A DNA stretch of 64,000 nucleotides from Gelatoporia subvermispora B (Eukaryota; Basidiomycota; Agaricomycetes; Polyporales; Gelatoporiaceae): positions 3,005 through 67,004 of the forward strand of contig KB445806.1 in assembly GCA_000320605.2 (NCBI GenBank). Direction: 5' to 3'. Below are positions 45,359 to 55,823 of this stretch, piece by piece; the stretch's first letter is position 1, and each line of letters starts with the position of its first letter. Under the pieces are notes generated by a model. It worked only from the letters and a program-made list of their open reading frames with translations, did no database searches and was not told where the DNA came from. The translations under genes and the position numbers were made by a program.

Positions 45359-45956
45359 ATGCCTCCGACTCGCGCACGCCCCCGCACCATGGGGACCACT
45401 GTCACGGTACCTTTGCTAGTGTCATGAAACCCTGTAACTGCTCAGATCGACGGACACGCTTTTTTAGTATATCTGCCACAATTGCTCAAGGTCTACAGTG
45501 CGTTCATTCCGGCCCTGCTTCATGCGTAATCGAGACACGTCTTCCTGAAGCACAGGCCATTGTTCGCGCGTTTACCTGAACATTGGACGGGCGAGATTAA
45601 AATGAATCCACCAAATTGATACATCTTGCACCAAGGTACAGAGGCTTCCGACAGAGGCTGATTCCCGACGGTACTCGACACTCAAGCCTACGCATCGTTC
45701 ACGAAGTCTCGTCATTGTCAATCTCTCGCTGTACTGGGTGCCACCATCCCTTCACGGACAGATTGATGTGTACTCTTCTCGTCTGGTGTCTCCTCAACCT
45801 CTGTTTCTCGGAGACACGACACTGGAAGTTCTCAGCCAGCCGATTGATCGCTGGCAATGGAGGATTCTGGAAAAGTGCATGTCTCTTTTGCTTGACACTG
45901 GTAATGGCACACTCGACTTATTTGACTGGGGAATTGATCCGGAATACTCTCGATAA
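45359..45956 (+). CDS. Small hypothetical protein, three exons
   Basis: Not recognised. The model is 45359-45406, 45446-45490 and 45642-45956. All junctions fall in phase 0 and the product is 135 aa. It starts MPPTRARPRTMGTTVT, joins IDGHAFLVYLPQLLK, then RLPTEADSRRYSTLKPTHRS and LVIVNLSLYWVPPSLHG, and ends PIDRWQWRILEKCMSLLL, DTGNGTLDLFDWGIDPEYSR. There are no clear membrane segments or motifs. Support comes from the promoter-like element 76 bp upstream, consistent splicing and a varied amino-acid composition in the last exon. An internal block near 45535 (TRLPEAQ) resembles the exon-3 start and may be an alternative or duplicated exon. Confidence 0.42.
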
Positions 45957-46252
45957 CGGTCCTTGATTCATAACACCAGATGGCCTCAGCCGGCCACGAT
46001 AACGTTCTGTCTTTCACTCAAGGAACTATTTTACTATACTGCCATGGTTATTGATTGTTACGGGACGCATGGAGGTATGTTAGACAGGTCGTTAATTTTG
46101 TTTGTGTGCTGAACCTTCTGTGTCATTACGTCAAATGGCTGAGCAGGTGGATTTATCCTCGTGCTGGCAGACTTCATGCGAGCTCTTTGCAGGATTCAGA
46201 GATCGGTGCGTCAATTACGGGTCATGACCTTCCTGCAAGAACATCTAACATG

Positions 46253-46354
46253 TCTCTGTTAGTATATCGGTTAGTACACGCGCCTGTCACTGCGTCGGGG
46301 AGTCGAACCCCGGCTTGGACGCGCGAAAGCGGGGTTCGACTCCCCGACAGAGAG
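46253..46354 (+). tRNA. tRNA-Asp(GTC) with a 30-nt intron
   Basis: The acceptor arm TCTCTGT (46253-46259) pairs perfectly with ACAGAGA (46347-46353); the discriminator is G. D-arm: GTAT..GGTTAG..GTAC. The anticodon stem CGCGC (46279-46283) pairs with GCGCG (46321-46325). The loop CTGTCA|C carries anticodon GTC at 46286-46288. An intron at 46290-46319 interrupts it one base 3' of the anticodon, the standard nuclear tRNA intron site. T-arm: CGGGG TTCGACT CCCCG. Nineteen intron bases (46294-46312) are the exact reverse complement of the T-arm plus adjacent acceptor bases (46330-46348). Confidence 0.93.
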
Positions 46355-48040
46355 TATATTTTTGCCCTTTAGTACGACACTCATTCCGAGAATGAATACC
46401 TAGCACAGATGGTACAAATTATGACTATGTCGATTCGATCTCCGCGTTCTGGGGACGAAATGAAGGACAGTTTATACGGGGTTTACGCTTGATGCATTAA
46501 CTTCACTGTGGTAGGCAAGAGGTGCACACTGGTGTTTGTCCTGTAAAAAGTAAGTCCATGCTGGACAATGAGGGGATGAAATGTAACACGATACATAGCG
46601 AGATGTTTTATATTCAGGAAATCTTGTGATGAGATAAAATACAATGTTTAGCGAGACATTTTGTTTGGGAAATGCGGAAGCAAAATCAAAGACGGTGCAT
46701 TGGAATGGCTTGCTACTACAAACTGTATACATTTGTCTGGGGAATGCAGGGGAGAAATGAGAGATGTTGCCCAGCGAAGTGTTCGATGCACGCAATGCGA
46801 GGCGGAAGCGAGGACGGAACATACAAACAAATTGTTGCTACAAAATGCAAGGATTAGCATAAGTAGGTACAAGCGAGACGGGGAATTAAGCATGCACAGA
46901 CTGATAGAAGGGAATACAAGCGAGACGAGGGATTAAGCGTACACAGACTGGTACAAGACTTGAAGGAGGTACAAGCTAGAAATAACACTCCATGCGAGGG
47001 AGACGGGGACGCCAGAGGGACGAGGGTTAGAGACAGCATCAATATCGTGGAGGAACAGAAGGCGTACTTCAAAGGCCCGCCTCGGTAGCTGCTAGCTAGC
47101 TCGGCTAGCTGGGCGCTGTCCGTAACGGGCATCGGAGTCGAGGGCTAGGCGAGGAGGATTGGGCTCGTTACTGTTAGGCTGAACGCGGACATGACGGGCG
47201 AGGGAACCGGGTCGGGGGACCCGCTACTAGCGTTGGTGCGCCCAAGAGTACAGGAGGTCGCTATCGATGTAATCCACGAGATGTCCCAAACGGGAAGCGT
47301 AGGCAATGTATCGTTACACTGTCGACTTGCATTCCGGATACTGTCGCAGTGACATGTATGTCGAGAAATGGCAGGGACTCGATGCACTGTGCGCTGCTTA
47401 CTGACAGAGCCTCAGCAGAAAGGGGAGTTAGAGAGCAGAGGTCGCAGATGATGTATGATGATATGCGCGAGCTATTTGAACGTCTATATCAACGTGGCTT
47501 CAACAGCAAGGATTTGGGCAACAAATCCGACAGACCATTATTCTGCCAGCAGTTTTGAAACGCGGTTCTGTGTGCCAAATCAAAATCGATCCCGTCGAGC
47601 AGGGGAACCGCACAGCTGTTGACCGCCACATAGACCTCGAAATTTCGATATCAAAATCTGCTCTAGTAGGTTCGAGTTTGCGACTAAGCTTCATCCAGTT
47701 CGCACTCATAGAGCAGCTATCAACGATGCCCTAAGTCACACGCTCTCATGATATTGAGTAGAATTATGTTATTGTATCTAGCCACTCACGTCATAACAGG
47801 GTATTCTCGTGAGTCGTTGTTCTGTTGACTGTCGCGTTTTTGCGTCCCATACCGTGTTATCACTGTCATACCTGTTGCTGTCATCACCTTCACCTTCAAG
47901 AATTACTCTCGCTATCCACGGTAATTCGTAGTCGTATACTCAGCTTTCTGGTTCCGGGATAACGATGCGCCGCAGCGCTTGCCACGTTCAGCTATTAAAG
48001 CGGAATGTGCACGATTTGACAACTTGTGGAGGGTCAGCGC
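46355..48040. other. Gene-poor region with one short tandem repeat
   Basis: No gene recognised. A 46-bp unit (TACAAGCGAGACG(G/A)GG.ATTAAGC...ACACAGACTG) is repeated twice at 46868-46957. Confidence 0.45.
46359..46363 (+). terminator. RNA polymerase III terminator (T5)
   Basis: A run of five T on the coding strand, four bases after the tRNA discriminator base. Confidence 0.8.
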
Positions 48041-48049
48041 TAGTTTAAC

Positions 48050-49215
48050 GGGCTTGCGTGCGGCGAATATGCAACATCAGCTTGTCATGAACCGCACAAC
48101 CAAGACTTGCTAGACGCCGCTGCGGCGAAGATGTCGGGACCAGGAAGGTGTGATGCAAGTCACGTATCACGTTTCGAAGCGCGCTACGTGACCCTTGTGC
48201 ACTGTGGCGGCGAGCCATCCACACTCGTTCCCCCTCACCGTCTCGCCTCGTACGACTCTCTGGGAGCCAGAAAAAGCTACCCCACACTAAAACTTCGGAA
48301 GTCAGTGCCCCATGTCCGCTAGGTGAGCCAACTTCATCGGGTGATGTCGTTGAAGTAGTCGCCTCTTGGTTGGACACTTGCTCAAATCCTTGCGCACAGG
48401 ATGCGCTCGTATGATTCTCAAGCATTATAATCGTACCAGCGAATCGCAATATGTTGGTAATGTTGTCGAAACATCTTCGGATTGTGAGACATTACGAGGT
48501 TCGAGTTTGAGAGCTTGAAGCGTTGGTCCCCTGCCACGATGATCGGCAGCGAGCCTGAGTCTTACGCGTCAGTCAATACTCAGCCAAAGCCGAACATCCT
48601 CCGAGTGTGCGTCTAGATATAGTTCGTGTGCGAAGTCTCGCTAGGTCTCGGCATGCAGGATCTGAATATTACCCATCGTGCGTATAGGAGATAGCAATAA
48701 GGCCGCGAATGCTGAGCCTGACGTCCGCTATGGCAACGCGATAGCAGCAATGCGGGGCACGTCAAGAGTGAAATTTTCGCGCGAAGAAAACTACGAAGGG
48801 AGGGCGAAGCAGATCTGAGGGCGCTAGATGGGACGTTGGTAATTGCTGTCGGAGGTAATAATGCGTGCCGAATCTTCGTCGCGTCAGGATGCGCACTAGA
48901 TTCACGACAATCAAGTGCAGCAGGAACATGCTTGTGCTCGATTCGCGCACGCCCTTGTTTTATCGATGAGAGATGAACGAATCAATGGCAGCGTGACGCG
49001 ACGCACCTACTAACATCAGCTTCTGGAGTGCACAGAACATCCTGGATCATCCCACGCTCGTTGGACCAACTCCGCGACTTGCGGCGCTACGAAGCTCCCA
49101 GCTGGACCCGTGGAAAGAGAAGTCATGAATCAGCGGGCGTGTCCGCACATAAACTGAAAGTTTTCGCTAGCCCTACCCCCAGATTCCCTCGTCGAGAACC
49201 TCTCCTATCTCCGAT
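48050..49215. repeat. Array unit 1, upstream block
   Basis: A non-coding block that recurs before each array gene: roughly 52090-53260, 57345-58453 and 62050-63257. Shared landmarks in order are the GTGATGCAAGTCACGT / CACACTCGTTCCCCC stretch, CCACGATGATCGGCAGCGAGC, CATCGTGCGTATAGGAGAT and the block from CATCAGCTTCTGGAGTGC through TTGCGGCGCTACG to TGGACCCGTGGAAAGAGAA just upstream of the ATG. The nearest part is probably promoter and 5' UTR. Confidence 0.7.
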
Positions 49216-51439
49216 ATGGATTACAGCCCGTACCCCATCGATTCATCGAGCGCGACGTCCATGGTCCCCGCTGCGATACAATACCTACCTCTTCCATTTC
49301 CACAATGTCATAGTTATTACGTGCCCCATGGCGTCGATGAGCTCTTGCGATACCCTCCACCCAGAATCTCAAAATACGCACGAGGTGAAGCGATAGATCT
49401 ATATGAAACGCCCATCCAGGTGAGAATTTTACATGTAGCATGGCATTGAACAGACACGTCGTCGATCAGCGTTGTCTGTCGTTTGCAATACGGCAACCGA
49501 CGGACAGCGCAACGATACAGCTGCTCTCGACAGATTGGCGAGGTTCCATTTCATGTATTGTACTGACGAGCGCGCTCCAAGACGAATATCCCGTACATTC
49601 TGCCTAGCCCTCAAGCTGGACAATTTGTCCATGATACGGCTCAGTACCTCCAAGGTACTGAACAATCTGAAGTAATAAATGTACCCATCGCGGGATTATC
49701 CCAGTGGATTCAACCCGTGCAACACGAGGTCAGTTACACTTCTTCATTGTCCAGTAGCAGCCGTACTGAGAGAGTAGTCCAAGGATCAGCTTGAGCTTCT
49801 CAGTAGTACGCCAGAGGCCTGCTTTTCCAGTACCACGTACGAGCCAATGCACTCTACGCCTTCATACAACGCACCAGATGCCCTATCCTCCAATACCACG
49901 TACGAGCCAACGTACTCCACGCCGTCAGACAACACGGCAGAGTATGATGTGTCAATGCATATGGCCCCAGCATACGGTATGTCTGAGTACATGCAAAGTA
50001 CGTGTACTCGCACGCGTACAACGTTCCATCCAATAATGTTGTGACGTACTTCCCAATCTCAGACATAGATTACCTTGTCTCCAATGGCGCTGACACGTGG
50101 CCATACAATACGTCTATGCCGGCGTACATCCCGGAAATGCCCAGCGCCCACAGCGATACTCAGGGTATGCATGTCCACGGATGTATGCTTGCTCGCTTAA
50201 GATGACACTGCTACGCATCTCAGGTATGGGGCTCTTGGCCAACAACGACGGCATGCCGATGTACGGCGCGTCCATGGGGACATATGCCGAGCAGAGGTAC
50301 ACCAGCCCGACATGTGGGGAGCCAAAGTACTCCAGGCCGACGCCCGTCGCTCCAAGCGACACACGGGACATGTGCATGCCGATGTCGCAGGCGCCGCCAG
50401 ACAACACGGAGCTGTGCAGTATCCCCATGGCCACGCAGGGTACGTGTATCCGTGCACCTTCAATTCGATCATGATGCGATACGCCCCAGACGTAGGGCAG
50501 TTCGTTCTCACCAGCAACATGCTACCGTACGACGTGTCCATGTCGGTCGACATTGTGTCGGCATATGATGCGCCACTGTACACCGGACCGGTGCCCAACG
50601 CACAAGGTGTGATGCAAGGTATGTGTATGCACAGTGGCACGCAGTCACACTGATGAACGTGGCGACGCACCTCAGACATGGGACAACTCATCCCCAGTAG
50701 CGTGGCTTACCCCACGGATGCGAGCCAACCCGCCCCGAGTACAAGTTTGCCGCGTGAAGATACAGAGCCCGTTGAGCCGTCATCTGGCCCAATGCGCGAG
50801 AATCGACGACAGATGCGACAGAAAACCGGCTCGAAGAGAAAAAAGTCGAAGGACCAGCGCGCCGCTGCCGACCCGAACACCAATCCGTCGTGTGGCAATG
50901 GTTCCGGTATGGCACTAGTACTCTTCCTCCATCAGCGACATGAACAGGCTGATACTGATACTCACAGGCTCATCAACGAGAGAGGATGAAGGAGACGGCC
51001 CTAGGCAATATGATGCATGTACATCTTGGGGGTATGCCCGATGGGCTCCCCCGCCTGAGCCCAAACAGCGAGCTGGCGGGTCGTGTCTTCCGTGCTCGGA
51101 AAGGGCCAAGAGGTGCACTGGGAAGAAGAACTCGGGACAGCCTTGCCCGTAAGTCAGCTTTCAATTTATACGTGCAACCGGTCCCTGCCGCTACAGCAGA
51201 GCATTCCCATTGCAGAATGCTCTTCGGTAGTTCTTCGGGCCCGCAGAGCTGAGTGGGCACTAACGGCTCGAGAGTGCCCGACATTGCACGCGCTGGCATT
51301 CTCGTATCTCCGGGCTTCCGTTATTGTTCTCGGCAGCGGTTTGTGAATGTACTGACACAAGACCTGTAGGGAGTGCATTGAGAAGAAGACTGTCCCGAGG
51401 TGCCGGTGGGAGCCCACCTTAGCTGAAGTACGGGTGTGA
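49216..51439 (+). CDS. Array gene A1: modular protein with C-terminal Zn2Cys6 cluster
   Basis: Intron-rich. Exon 1 (49216-49419) encodes MDYSPYPIDSSSATSMVP ... LLRYPPPRISKYARGEAIDL. An exon at 49571-49729 or thereabouts reads FVHDTAQYLQGTEQSEV. Modules follow: a TTYEP-rich exon to 49990, then phase-1 exons 50063-50164 (DYLVSNGADTWPYNTSMPAY), 50224-50439 and 50490-50618 (GQFVLTSNMLPYDVSMSVDI). Exon 50676-50906 is a basic Ser/Pro linker with RRQMRQKTGSKRKKSKDQ, a likely nuclear signal. Exons 50968-51148 and 51370-51439 encode CLPCSERAKRC-TGKKNSGQP-CPEC and a final KKTVPRC. The spacing C-x2-C-x6-C-x9-C-x2-C-x8-C fits a fungal Zn(II)2Cys6 DNA-binding cluster, here at the extreme C-terminus. Exact borders of exons 2-3 are uncertain. 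Function unknown; DNA binding is inferred. Confidence 0.75.
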
Positions 51440-53260
51440 ACGCCGCGGTCACAAGGTTCGTACGAGCTACGTCTTCGTAATGCGCACTTGCAAACTCACT
51501 CCATCCTGCTGTGTCGATGATCTGTGCATTGCGTTGTTGATACCTTGTGTAGTCTCTTCCCTCTCGCGAATCTCCGCATTCATTCTTCATTCCGTGCGAG
51601 TTTTCAGTGTATATGTGGCGCTGTGATTCTAGACGGATGGGCTCCTTGATCAACAAGCGTTGTGACCTTTGCCTGGGTCGTAGATGGTATAGATGATAGA
51701 CCAAAGTTTATACAGACGCAGAGAGCCTTGATGCATTTACATCTGCATCGCCGCTACGGCACGTAGCTGTCGAGACTCGGGAGCTGATCGGGATCATCGC
51801 TCGGATCGGAGTTCGTACTTATTTCCCACGGGATCTAAAGTCATCCCGACCAACTTATGATGCTTTCCCTTGGTTGCGCAGGACGAGAATGGTTTGAAAC
51901 TTGCGGAGATCTATGAGAAGCTTGAGAAGTAGGACTGCCACCGTTTGACTGTCCACCATTGACTGGCCAGCGCTGAGAAAAGCAGTGAAAATGTAAGAGC
52001 TGACAGGTCTAAGGTTTCACGCTTCTCAAGACTCATTCACAGACAACAACAGTAGGCTAGGATCGATGGCATTCGCATGCATTCATGTCCTTGCCTCCGA
52101 CGTCTACTCGATGTTCTCTATACCTGCGGAGGATCGAGTGTCATCGCATCGAGGCAGAGCTCTGTGCTTCGGCAAGTGTGATGCCGGTTACATCATGCTT
52201 CGAATGCGCACCACGTGACCCCATGCCACACTCAACAAGCCACACTTGTTCATCTTGTAGCGACGACTCGCCCATGACACTCGTTCCCCCTCATCGTCTT
52301 TCGCCCTCTACGACTATCTGAATACTAATAATGGCTGGTCTTCGTCCAAAGATTGGGAATGAGCGGCACATGTCCGCTAGATGTACTCAACTTCACTAGG
52401 TGACGTCGAAGCAGTCATCCGAGTCCAAGGCTTGCTCAATTTCTTGCACACAGGACGCGTCGAAGTGATTCACAAGCACGAATTTCCAAAAAAACGTACA
52501 TAGTCATCCATGCTGTCGCCCCGCGCTGAGGTATCCTGGCATTGTGTGATTTCGTAGGCCTGCAGTCTGAGGGTGAGACGCGAGCCCTAGCCACGATGAT
52601 CGGCAGCAAGCGTAAGTCCTGCGCGTCAGCCGGCGTTCAGCCAGAGCCGAACATCTACCGAATCTGCGTCTATCGATGTAGACCGTGTGTAAGGTCGCAC
52701 TGGGCCTCGGCATGGAGGACCTGAATGCTGCCCATCGTTCGCGTAGGAGATGGTGGGAAGTCCGTGAACGTTGAACCTATTCTTCGCTGTTGCAACACGC
52801 TGGCAGCAACACGGCGCGCGTTAATGGGTAGAATATTCAGTGTAGAAAACTACAAAAGGAGGTCGAAGCGAGTTTGAGAGCGCCAGGTGGGACGTTGTAA
52901 TTGCTGTCGGAGTTCAATGAGGCGTGCCGAAGCTACGTCGCGTCACTAGAATCAGAACATCCAAGTGCAACAGGAACATCCTTGTGCTTGATTCGCTCAT
53001 GGCCTTGTTCTATCGATGAGAGATGCACCAATCAATGACAGCGTGACGCTGCGCACCCACCTGCATCAGCTTCTGGAGTGCAGAGGACTCCCTGAAACAT
53101 CTCACGCTCGCTGGACCAACTCCGTGACTTGCGGCGCTACGGAGCTCCAGCTGGACCCGTGGAAAGAGAATCCAGGGATCGACGGATGTGCCCGCACATA
53201 AGTTGAAATTTTCGTCGGCCTGACCTCCAGATCCCCTCGTCGTGAACCCCTCCCATCCCC
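51440..53260. other. Between A1 and B1: relic exons and unit-2 upstream block
   Basis: Holds an exon-like pair at about 51712-51932 and the array's recurrent upstream block from about 52090. No other gene is recognised. Confidence 0.45.
51712..51932 (+). pseudogene. Conserved exon-like pair behind A1
   Basis: Reads ...HVAVETRELIGI, then a GT..GCGCAG intron, then DENGLKLAEIYEKLEK and a stop at 51930-51932. The counterpart behind A2 (61738-61981) reads LVAVETRELIGIVLRSDRSS and NGWKLVDTYEKLKK. A 4-nt deletion near 51800 shifts the frame in this copy relative to A2's. It may be the tail of a second small gene in the A unit, or a downstream alternative end. Family unknown. Confidence 0.25.
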
Positions 53261-55823
53261 ATGATGAGTTATCACACGTACCCAGTCGACCCCTCGAGCA
53301 CGGCCTCCGTGGTCCCTTCGGGGATACAATACTTCCCCATTCCGCCCTTCCGGCGTCATAGTACTTACATTGCGCATAGCGTCGATGACATACTGCGATA
53401 TCCTCCTCCGAGCATATCGACGTATTCGCGGCGTCATGTAACATCTCTATATGAAAGGCCTATTCGGGTGAGACCACATCGTTCAGCGTAATGATCGTCG
53501 AATACAAACCTACTGACGTTGGCTGTCGATTGCGGTGTAGTGATCGACAGGCAGCGTTGTGATGAGGCTTCTTCGGAAACTTGACTGTCTGCAGGGCGGA
53601 GTCTCTGAAGAGACACGCGCCTCTTCTCCAACACGACGCTAATCAGTTTGTCTTTAGACCGACTCTGCGTATAGCTTTCCAGCCGAACAATATGTCGGCG
53701 ATGCAGCTCAATACCTTCCGGGTACTGAACAATGCGAAAACGTAGATGCACTCCTTGTGGGGTCACTCCAAACGGAGTATACCGTGCAAATGGAGGTCAG
53801 TTACACTTTTCCATTGCCCGGTAGCAACCGTACTGAACTAGCGATCCAAGGTTCGATCCAAAGTTGAAACGGGACCCATCAACGGTGCGCAGCAGGCGCC
53901 TGATCTTCGCCATTCGAGCTGGCCGGCATATGACCAGCTCCAATCTAACATGACCCCGTGTGATGCAGCAGAGGACAACATACCTGACTACAGTGCGGCA
54001 ACATATGCAGCACCATTGTACAATACATCGGTGTATGAACAGGGTACGTACGTCCTCGGAGACGCTCAATGTCAATCGATACAAGTTATGACGTACCTTA
54101 GGAACAGATCAATTTGTCCCCGACGGTGGTATGGTACCACACAACACACCCATGCCATACGTTACGACGGCGTATCAAGTGCCAATGAACACCATAGCGA
54201 TGCCCGGCATCCCCTATGACATGCATAGTATGTATACCCAGATACACACATCCCCGCTCGGTCTTGTGATGCGCTTTGAGCATAGGCCAACATCTCTCCA
54301 ACCATGATGACGCGGCCCCGCACGACACGGCGGAACACTACGCGCCGGAGTACAGTGCGACAACATATCCGGCGCCGATGGCCAACGCACCAGTGTACAC
54401 ACCGGGTACGTCCGTCCTCAAGCTTGCATGAGGTCGATCGATTCAGTTAGGACACACCTTAGTCACAGATCAATTTGCTGCTGACAGCAGTGTGTTGCTG
54501 TATAACACATCTATGCTGTACAGTGCGACAATGTATCAGGTGCCAACGCACACCTTGGGAATGCCCGACGCTCTCGGTGATATGCAGGGTATGTGTGTCC
54601 ACAGATACGCACATCCTCACTTGATAATCTTGTGGTGCACTTTAGACATAGGGCAATGCCTTCCCAATCACGATCTATTTCCGGAAAACCCGCATGTGTC
54701 GGGCCACATCGCATCGGCATATGGCGCACCTCCAGATGATACGGGGGTGTACGACATCCCGGATGCTATGCAGGGTGCGTATGTCCCCAGATGCGCGCAG
54801 TTCACCTGATGATGTTGTGATGCGCCTAAGATGTGGGTCAGGTCGCTCCAAACAACGGCGAGCAGATGCTCAGTACGTATGAACCTGTATACGATGCGCC
54901 GGCGTACACCGGATCAACGTACCAAATGTCCATGGCCATTGGACAGACGTACCAAGGGCCGATGGGTACTATGGCCATGCCTAACGCACCCGGAGGTGCG
55001 CATGGTACGTGTTTCCATAGTCGCACGTAGTGCTTGAAATGATATGACGCACCTCAGGAATGGACCAGGCTGGCCTCGATAGCATAACATGCCCCTTACG
55101 AACGGGTCAACTTGGCCCAAGTGCGAGTTCCCTGCAAGAGTGGGTACCGGTTGAGCCATCTTCGGGACCTGTCCGCCAGAAGCGGCAGCGACGAGGGAAC
55201 ACTGGGTCAAAGACGAAGGAAAAGGGAAAAGCGCGGCAAGGTCACCTTAGCCCTGCTGGCCCGAGCCCAGCTTCGTCCAGCGATAGTGGTTACGGTACGG
55301 CGCTGGCGCTGGCGCACTTCTATCAGCCCAGCTCAAGTAGACTTATGATAACACTCACAGGTTCCGTGTCACCGTCAACGTCGAATCTTAAATCCGAGGA
55401 CAAACCTGGGCAGCCTTTCGACCAGTCTATGTCGTGGGGACCATATGTCCCTCCGCCTGATCAGAGGCAGCGACGAGGGTGGTCCTGTCTCGAGTGCGGC
55501 GAGAGAGCAAAAAAATGCACCGGGAACAGGAGCACGGGAGAGCCTTGCCCGTAAGTCATCTCTCGATTTATACACATGGTCATGCCTCGCCGTAGTACTG
55601 CCGCAGAGCATGCCACTTGAGGATGTTTGCTCGGCAGTTCTTCGGCCGTGCGGTGGGGAGCAGTTCAAGCGTATCCGACGCTGCGCAGGCCACCTTCCTT
55701 GCTATTTCCGAACTTGATTTTTCTCAGCGGTGTACTGATAAAGGGCCCTATAGGGAATGCCGCAAGAGGGGAACCCCGTTGTTGTGTCGATATGAACCCA
55801 CCTTGGATGAACGCCAGATATGA
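53261..55823 (+). CDS. Array gene B1: modular protein with C-terminal Zn2Cys6 cluster
   Basis: A complete 11-exon model: 53261-53467, 53658-53795, 53893-54043, 54108-54227, 54286-54405, 54469-54588, 54652-54774, 54831-55004, 55058-55294, 55361-55550, 55754-55823. The product is 549 aa with all phases consistent. Exon 1 begins MMSYHTYPVDPSSTASVV. Exons 4-7 are 120, 120, 120 and 123 nt, each phase 1-1 and each encoding one ~40-residue Tyr/Met/Pro/Asn-rich module, such as DQFVPDGGMVPHNTPMPYVT and DQFAADSSVLLYNTSMLYSA. Exon 8 is a longer module. Exon 9 is a basic linker (RQKRQRRGNTGSKTKEKGKA). Exons 10-11 give WSCLECGERAKKC, TGNRSTGEPCPEC and RKRGTPLLC, spacing C-x2-C-x6-C-x9-C-x2-C-x8-C, then RYEPTLDERQI and a stop. 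Probably a nuclear DNA-binding protein; targets unknown. Confidence 0.82.

Noticed and set aside
46290..46348. Second tRNA on the minus strand, sharing the T-arm sequence
   Set aside because: Only the T-arm part is present in antisense. No matching acceptor 5' half or anticodon arm exists on minus, while the plus-strand cloverleaf is complete. The intron interpretation fits better.
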